Program-made: the position numbers and the translations under genes
Assembly: GCA_029263235.1 (NCBI GenBank)
Contig: JAJCXW010000005.1
Location: forward strand, 1-44,859
Direction: 5' to 3'
Source: Acidimicrobiales bacterium
Lineage (GTDB): Bacteria > Actinomycetota > Acidimicrobiia > Acidimicrobiales > Aldehydirespiratoraceae
Length of the DNA: 44,859 bases
Part shown: piece after piece, positions 6,700 through 14,885 of the stretch
Layout of the letters: the number at the start of each line of letters is the position of its first letter
How positions within the stretch are numbered: the first letter of the stretch is position 1
The notes under the pieces: model-generated
What the model saw: the letters and a program-made list of their open reading frames with translations, nothing else
What the model was told of the DNA's origin: nothing
Databases searched by the model: none

Positions 6700-9015
6700 A
6701 TGCGACGACTCGCGGCCAAGTATGGCCGAAGTTCCGTGCCGTTCAGGCTCGCGCTGGCTGGTGTACTTGTCGCGTCCATGTCCCTGGTCGGGGTGCTTCT
6801 GAGCGTCCTCCAGGCCAACGACGACCGCAGCCATGAACGAGCCAGCTATGCGTTGAAGACGCTGGTTGCGGTTCGGTCGGTCGACAGCGTGCAGTTGCGA
6901 GTCGCGGCAGGGGAACCGGTCGACGAAGTATCGGCATGGTTCGAGGCCACCGTTGTGGAGCTCGAGAGTCGTCTGACCATGGCCGACGGTGGTGCCCCGA
7001 ACCCCGGACTCGAGATCGAAGCCGACACCTACGTCCATGCCGTTCGCGACATGCTGGCCGCCATATCTGTCGACGACATCGAGCTGGCAGATGAGATCAA
7101 CGAGACTCGTGTGGGTCCGGCATTCGAGCAGGTCATTCAGCTGGCAACGACCGTCTCTGAAGACGCAGAGGCGTCCGCGCAGGCGGGCGAGGAGACGCTC
7201 AGGGTGCTGACCTGGGCCAGCCTGCTCTCCCTGGCTGGTGGACTCGCGATCATGACAACGCTGGCGCTGAGGTCACGTGATCGCCAGCGCGAAGAACTCG
7301 ACCGTTGGGAGTCCGGTCGAAGAATCCGTTCACTGGTCGAAGGCTCCAGGGACGTGATCACCCTCGTGGCCGGCCAAGACGCCATCTCGGTGCTGAGCCC
7401 GACCCTCGGATCCTTGGAACGCTTCAGCTCCGCGCCGGCCGGAGCATTCATGAGCGACCTGCTGCCGCCCGAGGCGTTCAGGCTGTGGCGGACGGCCGAC
7501 GCCGAATTGCAATCCGACGGAGGACACCACGAGATCGAGGTGATTCTGAAGGCCACCGACGGGGCCACGGGCTACTTCGAGGGCCACGGGTCCCTGCTCG
7601 TGTCCGACCCGACTCAGCGGGTCTGGGTGTGGCGCGATGTCACCACCCGTAAGGAGCTCGAACTCGAGCTCAGCCACCAAGCGTTTCACGATTCTCTCAC
7701 CGGCGCGGCCAATCGCTCTCTGCTCCACGACCGGGTCGAGCATGCACTCAGGCTCTCGGATCGGTCCAACAAGCCGGTCACGGTTCTGATCTGTGACCTC
7801 GATGACTTCAAGACCATCAACGATTCACTCGGGCACAGCTGCGGCGACGAATTGCTGAAGACGGTCACCAGACGAATATGTGACAGCGTGCGAGCAAGCG
7901 ACACAGTTTCCCGGCTGGGAGGAGACGAGTTCGCGGTTCTGCTCGAGGATGCCGACACCAATACGGCCGTCGTCCTGGCCGAACGAATCATCGAGTTGGT
8001 ATCCCACGAAGTCGATCTCGATGACCGAAAGATCTTTCCTTCGGTCAGCATCGGAGTAGCCACCGCACTGGCCGGGACCACAACGGAAGAGCTGCTGCGC
8101 AATGCCGATATGGCCATGTACGAAGCCAAGCGGTCGGGCAAGGGTCGCTCCGAGGTCTACCAGGACCAGATGCACGAGGTCACCAGCGGTGTCCTCCAGC
8201 TCGGAGCTGACCTCAAGACCGCTCTGGCCGAGCAACAGTTCAGCCTCTACTTCCAGCCCACCGTCAACCTCACCGACGGAACCGTTGAGGGGTTCGAGGC
8301 ACTCATCCGTTGGGATCACCCCACCAAGGGAAGAATCCCACCGGATCAGTTCATTCACATCGCTGAAGCAACCGGAATGATCATCGGAATCGGCCGCTGG
8401 GTGCTTCAGGAAGCATGCCGGGCCGCAGTCGAGCTACAGGGGCAGCGGTCCAGCCCGTTGTACATGTCGGTCAACCTGTCGCCTCACCAACTTCGTGATC
8501 CAGCCACAATCGACACGGTCAGGCAGGCACTGGAGGAGAGCGGGCTTCAGCCCGAGCAACTCATTCTCGAGATTACCGAGGGCTCCCTGCTCGACAACAC
8601 GACCGCGGTGGAACGTCTGCACGAGTTGAGCGACATGGGGATACCCATCGCCATCGATGACTTCGGCACTGGCTACACCTCCATCAACTACCTCCAGAGT
8701 CTCCCGGTCAGCATTCTCAAGATCGATCGCTCGTTCGTCAGCGGCGATGCCCTCGAGCCTGATGAGCGACAGGCGTTCCTCAACGCCATTGTGAGCCTGG
8801 CCAAGAGCCTCAACCTCAAGACCATGGCTGAAGGAATCGAAGAGCCACGTCAACTGGACGAACTCAAGAAGTTCGGCTGCGACACCGGCCAGGGCTACTT
8901 CTGGTCCCCGGCTACACCTCAAAGCGAGGCCTTGACGGCCGTCGATCGAATTGAAGCGCAAATCGTCAGCACCAACCACGCCAGCCTTCGACCCACCCCG
9001 ACCATCGACGGATAG
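6700..9015 (+). CDS. membrane PAS-GGDEF-EAL protein (c-di-GMP turnover)
   Basis: A 771-residue signalling protein. Two membrane helices (about 14-36 and 168-188) enclose an extracytoplasmic sensor, followed by a PAS-like region (about 205-335), a GGDEF domain with intact motif at 407-411, and an EAL domain with intact motif at 533-535, DDFGTGY and KIDRSFV. An I-site RASD precedes GGDEF by five residues, so product inhibition is possible. It may make and degrade c-di-GMP; which activity dominates is unknown. ATG at 6700 (MRRLAAKYG) is chosen because the first membrane helix follows at once; the open frame begins 42 codons earlier without family-like sequence. GATTGT 7 nt upstream is a weak -10 candidate. 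Confidence 0.92.
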   Translation: MRRLAAKYGRSSVPFRLALAGVLVASMSLVGVLLSVLQANDDRSHERASYALKTLVAVRSVDSVQLRVAAGEPVDEVSAWFEATVVELESRLTMADGGAPNPGLEIEADTYVHAVRDMLAAISVDDIELADEINETRVGPAFEQVIQLATTVSEDAEASAQAGEETLRVLTWASLLSLAGGLAIMTTLALRSRDRQREELDRWESGRRIRSLVEGSRDVITLVAGQDAISVLSPTLGSLERFSSAPAGAFMSDLLPPEAFRLWRTADAELQSDGGHHEIEVILKATDGATGYFEGHGSLLVSDPTQRVWVWRDVTTRKELELELSHQAFHDSLTGAANRSLLHDRVEHALRLSDRSNKPVTVLICDLDDFKTINDSLGHSCGDELLKTVTRRICDSVRASDTVSRLGGDEFAVLLEDADTNTAVVLAERIIELVSHEVDLDDRKIFPSVSIGVATALAGTTTEELLRNADMAMYEAKRSGKGRSEVYQDQMHEVTSGVLQLGADLKTALAEQQFSLYFQPTVNLTDGTVEGFEALIRWDHPTKGRIPPDQFIHIAEATGMIIGIGRWVLQEACRAAVELQGQRSSPLYMSVNLSPHQLRDPATIDTVRQALEESGLQPEQLILEITEGSLLDNTTAVERLHELSDMGIPIAIDDFGTGYTSINYLQSLPVSILKIDRSFVSGDALEPDERQAFLNAIVSLAKSLNLKTMAEGIEEPRQLDELKKFGCDTGQGYFWSPATPQSEALTAVDRIEAQIVSTNHASLRPTPTIDG

Positions 9016-9043
9016 ATCGGTCTCGCTCGTCTGCGCATGCATC

Positions 9044-9049
9044 TAGATT
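9044..9049 (+). promoter_or_regulatory. -10 box of a leaderless promoter for the MBL-fold hydrolase
   Basis: TAGATT ends 6 nt before the ATG at 9056, with no Shine-Dalgarno sequence between them. Confidence 0.5.
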
Positions 9050-9055
9050 GATGGC

Positions 9056-9769
9056 ATGTCAGATCGCTTCTACTTTCGTCAACTGCTGTCCGGGCGTGAC
9101 TTCGCGGTTGATGATCAAATTGCCCGGCAGATGGTCAATTTCGTCTACGTGATCGGCGATCGCGAGACCGGTGAGGCCGTACTCGTCGATCCGGCCTACG
9201 CCGTCGACGATCTTCTCGACACGCTCGAGGCCGACGGCATGCGGCTCAGCGGCGTGTTGGCCACCCACTACCACCCCGACCACATTGGTGGTTCCATGAT
9301 GGGATTCGACCTCGAGGGAGTGGCCAAACTCCTCGACCGGATCGACGTGCCGATACACGTTCAGGCCGCTGAAGCCGACTATGTCTGCAAGGTGACCGGC
9401 CTGACCGCAGACTCGCTCTCGGCTCACTCGAGTGGTGATGTGGTCAGAGTCGGCGCGGTCGACATTCAGCTCATCCACACGCCCGGCCATACGCCGGGGA
9501 GTCAGTGCTTTCTCGTCGATGGTCGTCTGGTGGCGGGCGACACCCTCTTCCTCGATGGTTGCGGGCGAATGGATCTTCCCGGGTCTGATCCGGAGGCGAT
9601 GTACGAGAGCCTCACGCAGAAGCTGGCAAAGGTTCCCGACGACGCGGTTCTCTACCCCGGGCATCAGTACTCGGTCGAGTCGTCAGCCACGATGGGCACG
9701 ACCCGCGACAACAACATCGTGTTCAAGCCCACCAGCCGTGAGCAGTGGCTGGCGGCATTTGCCGGCTGA
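9056..9769 (+). CDS. metallo-beta-lactamase-fold hydrolase (glyoxalase II-like)
   Basis: A 237-residue protein with the metal-binding motif THYHPDHIGG (about 70-79), a later HTPGHTPGS, the bridging aspartate in AGDTLFLDGCGRMDLPGSD, and a final YPGHQYS. This set is typical of the glyoxalase II and persulfide dioxygenase branch, which hydrolyses thioesters or oxidises persulfides. The sequence does not separate the two roles, and no rhodanese domain or glyoxalase I gene lies nearby. It converges with trpB2; their stops lie inside one stem-loop. Confidence 0.88.
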   Translation: MSDRFYFRQLLSGRDFAVDDQIARQMVNFVYVIGDRETGEAVLVDPAYAVDDLLDTLEADGMRLSGVLATHYHPDHIGGSMMGFDLEGVAKLLDRIDVPIHVQAAEADYVCKVTGLTADSLSAHSSGDVVRVGAVDIQLIHTPGHTPGSQCFLVDGRLVAGDTLFLDGCGRMDLPGSDPEAMYESLTQKLAKVPDDAVLYPGHQYSVESSATMGTTRDNNIVFKPTSREQWLAAFAG

Positions 9770-9784
9770 TATCGAGATCAGCCG
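9763..9784. terminator. perfect stem-loop spanning both stops of convergent genes
   Basis: CGGCTGAT and ATCAGCCG form an 8-bp stem around a 6-nt loop (ATCGAG). The stem contains the TGA of the hydrolase gene and the TGA of trpB2, so it is symmetric for both transcripts. There are no flanking T-runs. Confidence 0.5.
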
Positions 9785-11157
9785 ATCACCGGCACCGTTT
9801 CCATGGCGGCTGTGATCTGCGCTTGGTCAAGATCGAGGTCGACCAGGTTGCCGCTGAGAAACTCTTCGTAGGAGGCGAGGTCGAGATGGCCATGACCGCA
9901 CAACGCGGTGAGGATCGTCTTGGATTCCCCGGTCTCCTTGCACTCGAGGGCCTCACGAATGGTGGCAGCGATGGCGTGGGTTGGTTCGGGTGCCGGCACG
10001 ATTCCCTCGGCTCGGGCGAACTGAAGAGCCGCGGTGAAGCACTCAGTCTGCGGAAGTGCGATCGCCTCGACCAAGCCGATCTCGCGTATGTGAGACACCA
10101 GCGGCGACATGCCGTGATAACGAAGCCCTCCGGCGTGGATCGGCTCGGGGACGAAGCTGTGACCCAGAGTGTGCATCTTGAGCAATGGGGTCATGTGGCC
10201 GGTGTCGCCGAAGTCGTAGCGGTACTCGCCTTGGGTGAGCGTCGGGCAGGCGGCCGGTTCCACGCAGCGAATGGTCGGGTTCATTCGACCGGCCAGCTTC
10301 TCCCGCAAGAATGGGAACGACAGCCCGCCGAAGTTGGATCCGCCACCGGTGCAGCCGACCAACACGTCGGGGGTCTCTCCGACCTTGGCGAGCTGCAGCA
10401 GAGCTTCCTCGCCGATGATCGTCTGGTGGAGCAGGACGTGGTTGAGCACGCTGCCCAGCGCGTAGCGAACCGTGGGGTCGGCAACAGCAGCCGACACTGC
10501 CTCACTGATCGCGATCCCGAGTGAGCCGGGATGGTCGGGATCCTGGGCCAGCAACTCGCGACCGAATTCGGTGACATCGGACGGGCTGGAGTGAACCGTG
10601 GCGCCCCACACCTCCATCATCGTCTTGCGGTATGGCTTCTGACGGTATGACGCACCGACCTGCCAGACCTCACACTCGATCCCGTACTGGGCGGTGGCGA
10701 AGGCCAGGGCGCTTCCCCATTGGCCGGCTCCGGTCTCGGTGGTGATCTTGGTGATGCCCTCTTGGTGGTTGTAGTAGGCCTGAGGCACGGCGGTGTTGGG
10801 TTTGTGAGAGCCAGCCGGGCTGACTCCCTCGTACTTGTAGAAGATCTTGGCCGGGGTATCGAGCAAACGTTCGAGCCGGCGGGCCCGGAACAACGGGCTG
10901 GGTCGCCAGAGCCGGAGTACGTCGAGAACTCCACCGGGGATGTCGATATAGGACTCGGTCGACACTTCCTGTTCGATGAGAGCCATCGGAAACAGCGGAG
11001 CGAGATCTTCGGGTCCGGCCGGCTCCAAGGTCCCGGGATGCAGCGGCGGCGGAGGCGGCTCCGGCAGGTCGGGGATGACGTTGTACCACTGGGTGGGCTG
11101 CTCAGATTCGTCGAGCAGAATCTTCGTATACGTGTCGGGGTCGTACGAGGTTGCCAC
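9778..11157 (-). CDS. trpB2: tryptophan synthase beta chain, TrpB2 type
   Basis: PLP enzyme of 459 residues that condenses indole with serine. The long N-terminus and the motifs [26 protein letters not shown] (PLP lysine at 119) and [13 protein letters not shown] are those of the TrpB2 branch, which differs from the usual TrpB1 partner of TrpA. No trpA or other trp gene is adjacent, which fits an indole-salvage or stand-alone role. The GTG at 11157 has GAAGGA 6 nt upstream, and a TAGGCT -10 box about 38 nt upstream would give a short leader. Confidence 0.93.
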   Translation of the reverse strand: MATSYDPDTYTKILLDESEQPTQWYNVIPDLPEPPPPPLHPGTLEPAGPEDLAPLFPMALIEQEVSTESYIDIPGGVLDVLRLWRPSPLFRARRLERLLDTPAKIFYKYEGVSPAGSHKPNTAVPQAYYNHQEGITKITTETGAGQWGSALAFATAQYGIECEVWQVGASYRQKPYRKTMMEVWGATVHSSPSDVTEFGRELLAQDPDHPGSLGIAISEAVSAAVADPTVRYALGSVLNHVLLHQTIIGEEALLQLAKVGETPDVLVGCTGGGSNFGGLSFPFLREKLAGRMNPTIRCVEPAACPTLTQGEYRYDFGDTGHMTPLLKMHTLGHSFVPEPIHAGGLRYHGMSPLVSHIREIGLVEAIALPQTECFTAALQFARAEGIVPAPEPTHAIAATIREALECKETGESKTILTALCGHGHLDLASYEEFLSGNLVDLDLDQAQITAAMETVPVIG

Positions 11158-11194
11158 CGGGAGTCCTTCGGGTCGGCCAGATACTGACCGAGGC

Positions 11195-11200
11195 AGCCTA
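11195..11200 (-). promoter_or_regulatory. possible -10 box of trpB2
   Basis: TAGGCT on the minus strand, the same hexamer as before fhaB. The leader to the GTG at 11157 would be about 30 nt and includes the Shine-Dalgarno GAAGGA. Confidence 0.35.
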
Positions 11201-11211
11201 ATACGGCGTGG

Positions 11212-11469
11212 TTACTGCCGCCGTTGCCACCCGAAACGTCCGGGGATGTCGTCGTTGTAGAGGTCGTCGACCTCCACCTCTTCTCGGAAGCCTCCCAGCG
11301 TCTGGCTGAGCGCTGTGGCCGGACCGGTGCATGACGTGTCGCCGTCGGGGTCGCCGAATGCCCTGAGATCGATCACGCCATCGGGGCCGAGGACGCACGA
11401 GTCGACGACATGGCCGGACTCCAGCGCTCGTTCGATTGCTGCCTCACGTAGTTGATCAGATAGGGACAT
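11212..11469 (-). CDS. hypothetical protein, 85 residues
   Basis: Not recognised. An acidic soluble protein (SLSDQLREAAIERALESG, then a Cys at about 25 and another near 50) without membrane segments. The ATG at 11469 is set by a strong AGGAGG 8 nt upstream; the open frame continues 22 codons further but without such a site. It lies between trpB2 and the GGCT-like gene on the same strand, with 54 and 66 bp gaps, so a loose operon is possible. Confidence 0.65.
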   Translation of the reverse strand: MSLSDQLREAAIERALESGHVVDSCVLGPDGVIDLRAFGDPDGDTSCTGPATALSQTLGGFREEVEVDDLYNDDIPGRFGWQRRQ

Positions 11470-11535
11470 CTGGGGAACCTCCTGACTCCAAGAGTAGGTC
11501 CCTCCAGCGGTGGTTACATGAGGCATCCGGCTCAC

Positions 11536-12171
11536 CTATCGAAGTAGATTCAGCAGTTCTGGAGCGGTCCAACTGGCCGCTACGACCCCCGGAACCCTCA
11601 GACGGTCGACAACTTGAGCAAGCGTCAGATCATGGGCCTGGAGGAGTCCTGAGGCGACGGTCCTTAGGTAGGTGAGCGCCGGGGGGGTCGATGTGGAGGA
11701 CTCGGGCGCCGTGGACGATGTGAATGTGAACACTGGAACACCGGCAACCGGCCTCAGTGACACCAAGGCGTCGTACCAGCCCTCACCGACTACCCGTGTC
11801 TCTCCCGGGCTGATCGACTCGAATGGAAGTGGCATGGTCGGTCGGCGATTCTCCTGAGCGACCACGTCTTCGAATTGTTCCTGGGTCACCAGATATCGTC
11901 GGCCCAGCGCCCCGGGAGTCCCGGAATCGACTCTCTGGTGCTCGAGGAACGCCACACCGCCGCCCCACCGCTTCGAAAGACCGTTGAACGTGATCTGTGA
12001 GTCGAACTCCATGGGAGCCGAATCAAGTGGTGGCCCAGGGTTGCGGGCACCGCGGTGAGATCCGGGTGCTCCGTCTCCTTCGCCCCCCGCGAGATAGAGC
12101 GAGAATCGGGCCGCGTCGCAGTTGGATCCGTACGATGCGTACCAGACGGGCCTCGACGAACGATCGGTCAT
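11536..12171 (-). CDS. gamma-glutamylcyclotransferase-like (AIG2-like) protein
   Basis: A protein of 211 residues. The start VWYASYGSN matches the YGSN loop that binds the gamma-glutamyl group in GGCT-fold proteins, and WGGGVAFLEHQ fits the following strand region. Function beyond the fold is unknown; related actinobacterial proteins have sometimes been mislabelled as histone deacetylases. ATG at 12171 (MTDRSS) is chosen over one 15 codons upstream because TAGTCT lies 8 nt before it, typical of a leaderless start. Confidence 0.6.
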   Translation of the reverse strand: MTDRSSRPVWYASYGSNCDAARFSLYLAGGEGDGAPGSHRGARNPGPPLDSAPMEFDSQITFNGLSKRWGGGVAFLEHQRVDSGTPGALGRRYLVTQEQFEDVVAQENRRPTMPLPFESISPGETRVVGEGWYDALVSLRPVAGVPVFTFTSSTAPESSTSTPPALTYLRTVASGLLQAHDLTLAQVVDRLRVPGVVAASWTAPELLNLLR

Positions 12172-12179
12172 CAGCGGTG

Positions 12180-12185
12180 AGACTA
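12180..12185 (-). promoter_or_regulatory. -10 box of a leaderless promoter for the GGCT-like gene
   Basis: TAGTCT on the minus strand ends 8 nt before the ATG at 12171. Confidence 0.5.
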
Positions 12186-12260
12186 CGTCGGAGGCTAGGT
12201 TCGCGAACTCACACATCTCGATGGCTTGCTAAACACCCTGCTGCCGCGGCCGATGGTTCG

Positions 12261-13064
12261 ATGACCTTGGACCCACAGCAGAAGCGTGAACCGATGATCG
12301 AACCCATGGGTGATGAGAGCGAGTACATCGCAGACACCGTCAGCCCGAGCACGGCATCTCACACAGCTCGTGAACGCTGGCTGGAGGTCGAGGTGGCACG
12401 CCTGAAGGCCGAGGTTGCCGACCTGCGCGGAGCAGAGTCGGTCGAAGCGACCTCGCGTTTCCTGGCAATGGCCGCCGACACCGTCGATGAGGTGATGAGC
12501 GAGGCCAAACGCAAGGTCGACGAAACGCGGGCCGAAGCGTCCGAGTTGACTGCTGCTGCTCTGGCCGAAGCTGTCGAAATGAGAGAGCAGGCCGAGGCTG
12601 AGGCGGTGACGCTCGTTGCTGCTGAACGATGCCGTGTGGCCGACGAGGTGGAGGCTCTCCAGAGCGTGCGCGAGGCCTTGGAGTCCGAACGCCACGATCT
12701 CGAGACCTATCACGGAGAGCTGCGGCTCCGGGTAAAGGATCTGGCTGAGTCGATGGTGTCGTTCATGACGACTGAGGAAGCCCTGGATCCGCTGGCAGAA
12801 CTCGACAACGTGTTGGTTCCCGCCCCCGACCCAGTGGCCGAATTCGCGGGCGTGCCTGTTCTCCAATCCAGTGGCCAGCACTCTCCTCTGTCCGACGGGC
12901 CGGGGCTCTTCGACCCAGCTTCGGAACCGGAGTTGAGCGATGAGAAGTCTCCCGACGAGCACATCGAGGAAGTTGTCGAGGCCCAGCGATTCCAGGCATT
13001 CATCGGTGGCGACGATGCACACGACAAGAGTCGTGACTGGCTGCTTCGCCCCGAACAGGACTAA
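12261..13064 (+). CDS. DivIVA/SepIVA-like coiled-coil protein
   Basis: A 267-residue, highly charged protein. Residues of about 35-170 form a long coiled coil (LEVEVARLKAEVADLRG, then Ala/Glu-rich heptads such as AEAVEMREQAEAEAV). The C-terminal third is acidic and probably disordered. This is the build of actinobacterial DivIVA-family or ATP-synthase-b-like scaffold proteins that sit at poles or septa, but the conserved N-terminal DivIVA membrane-binding segment is not clear. The start is uncertain: ATG 12261 or ATG 12294, neither with a good ribosome site. The next gene, a GGDEF-EAL protein, begins 20 bp after the stop, so the two are probably co-transcribed. Confidence 0.6.
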   Translation: MTLDPQQKREPMIEPMGDESEYIADTVSPSTASHTARERWLEVEVARLKAEVADLRGAESVEATSRFLAMAADTVDEVMSEAKRKVDETRAEASELTAAALAEAVEMREQAEAEAVTLVAAERCRVADEVEALQSVREALESERHDLETYHGELRLRVKDLAESMVSFMTTEEALDPLAELDNVLVPAPDPVAEFAGVPVLQSSGQHSPLSDGPGLFDPASEPELSDEKSPDEHIEEVVEAQRFQAFIGGDDAHDKSRDWLLRPEQD

Positions 13065-13084
13065 CCGGTCCGAAGGTTGCGACG

Positions 13085-14815
13085 ATGCGATTCCTCCACA
13101 CCCTCAGATGGGGGCGCGGTCCCGGGCTGAACTCCGAGCGCCTTGCTGCCGTGGTCGACAATCAGTCCGACCCGCTGGTGATGGTCGCACCCCGCGACGG
13201 GGTCGAGGACGAGCCGTTGATCGTCCATGTCAATCCGGCGTTCGCCAAACTGGCGGAGGTCGATGCCGACTGTGTGGCCGGGACTGAATTGTGGCAGGCC
13301 GCCTCTTGGCTGCCTCGATCCGTTCGAGCCGATCTCGACGATCTGATCACCACCGGTCGAGTGTCGGATCGCGATGACCTGGCATTCTCCACGCCGGGCG
13401 GTATCCGAAACTTCGACTACGAGGTCATTTCACTCCCCGATGGGTCGGCTGCGGTCCAATTCACTGATGTGAGCGATCGCAAGCACGCCATCGAGTTGAT
13501 TCGCCATCAGGCCTTTCATGATCCGCTGACCGCACTTCCGAATCGCACATTGTTCTTCGATCGGTTGGCCCAAGCCATGGCGGCCACTGGTCGCGACGGC
13601 AGCAACGTCGGGCTGCTCTTGCTCGATCTCAATCAGTTCAAGGAAATCAACGACACCTTGGGGCACGCCTATGGCGATCAGATTCTGTCGAGGATCGGTG
13701 ATCGGCTCGGCGCCATGGTCCGTGACAACGACACTGTCGCTCGGCTCGGAGGTGACGAATTCGCCATGGTCGTGGCTGGGGCCACCGAGGTTCAGATGCG
13801 CGAGATCGCCTTGAGGGTCGGCAATGAAATCGGTCGGACCGTCGAGCTGGATGACATCACCGTCGAGGTCTCGGCGAGCATCGGGGGAGCTGTCGCTCCG
13901 GTTCAGGGAAGCGATCCTCATGCGTTGCTCCAACGAGCCGATGCTGCCATGTACGCCGCCAAGCGGGGCGGCTTGCCCTACAAGCTCTACGCGGCGGACG
14001 ACGATCGGGAATCGCTCCATCGGCTCACGCTGATGGGCGAGCTCGAGGACCTGCTCGACGGCGAGCTCAGGGTCTGGTTCCAACCCAAGGTAGATCTACG
14101 CACCGGTCGGGTCAGCGGATTGGAAGCACTGGCCCGCTGGCAACACCCACGAATGGGATTGCTCGGACCGGGTCAGTTCATCGAACTTTGTGACCTGGCC
14201 GGCGTCATCTCCGATCTCACCTTCCGGGTTCTTGACACGGCTCTGGCTGGAGTGTCGGATTGGCCGGGCCAACGGGTCGCGGTCAATATCCCGGTGAGAA
14301 GCCTCTACGACCGGACACTGCCCGACGCGATCTCGGCGAGCCTGGAGAAACACGGAATCGCACCGGAACGGCTCCTCGTGGAGATCACCGAGAGCGAGAT
14401 CATGGAGGACCACCGCACGGTGGTCGAGGTCCTCGAAGAGCTGCATTCCCGAGGGATGCGCATCTCGATCGACGACTTCGGCACCGGGTTCTCGTCGCTC
14501 ACTCATCTGCGACGTCTGCCGATCAATGAGGTCAAAATCGATCGGTCGTTCGTGAGCGGCATGCTCGACAACGAAAACGACTTCATGATCGCCCGGTCGA
14601 TAGTCGACCTGGCCCACAACCTCGGTCATCAGGTCGTGGCCGAAGGCGTGGAGGACACCGCCACGCTCACTCTCCTTCGAGAACTCGGTTGCGACATAGG
14701 GCAGGGGCACCTTTTCTCGAGACCAGGCCCGGTCGGCCGGATCAGGCGCCAGGTCGAAGCCGGACCGGCTCTCGACGCCGACGGGGCGTTGCTCTGGAGA
14801 TCAAGCCCGACCTAG
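13085..14815 (+). CDS. soluble PAS-GGDEF-EAL protein
   Basis: A 576-residue c-di-GMP enzyme without membrane segments. A PAS-like region (about 17-130) is followed by GGDEF at 222-226 with an intact I-site RDND five residues before it, and EAL at 347-349 with DDFGTGF and KIDRSFV. Both catalytic motifs look complete. GAAGG lies 8 nt before the ATG. Placement 20 bp behind a coiled-coil scaffold gene suggests, as inference only, that the enzyme could be localised by that scaffold. Confidence 0.92.
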   Translation: MRFLHTLRWGRGPGLNSERLAAVVDNQSDPLVMVAPRDGVEDEPLIVHVNPAFAKLAEVDADCVAGTELWQAASWLPRSVRADLDDLITTGRVSDRDDLAFSTPGGIRNFDYEVISLPDGSAAVQFTDVSDRKHAIELIRHQAFHDPLTALPNRTLFFDRLAQAMAATGRDGSNVGLLLLDLNQFKEINDTLGHAYGDQILSRIGDRLGAMVRDNDTVARLGGDEFAMVVAGATEVQMREIALRVGNEIGRTVELDDITVEVSASIGGAVAPVQGSDPHALLQRADAAMYAAKRGGLPYKLYAADDDRESLHRLTLMGELEDLLDGELRVWFQPKVDLRTGRVSGLEALARWQHPRMGLLGPGQFIELCDLAGVISDLTFRVLDTALAGVSDWPGQRVAVNIPVRSLYDRTLPDAISASLEKHGIAPERLLVEITESEIMEDHRTVVEVLEELHSRGMRISIDDFGTGFSSLTHLRRLPINEVKIDRSFVSGMLDNENDFMIARSIVDLAHNLGHQVVAEGVEDTATLTLLRELGCDIGQGHLFSRPGPVGRIRRQVEAGPALDADGALLWRSSPT

Positions 14816-14826
14816 CCGACCGAAGT

Positions 14827-14842
14827 CGACCGAAGCCGGTCG
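14827..14842 (+). terminator. stem-loop after the GGDEF-EAL gene
   Basis: CGACCG and CGGTCG form a 6-bp GC stem with a 4-nt loop (AAGC), 12 nt after the stop. A 10-bp near-repeat (CGACCGAAGT, CGACCGAAGC) makes up the left side. No T-run follows. Confidence 0.35.
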
Positions 14843-14885
14843 GGTGGTGGCTCAGGGCCGCTTCACCGGGCAGGATTGTCACTCC

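Noticed and set aside
6463-7038. Upstream extension of the small minus-strand gene at 6247-6462 to 263 codons
   Set aside because: It runs antisense to the GGDEF-EAL gene, and the extension has no coherent protein features, while an internal ATG has a good ribosome site.
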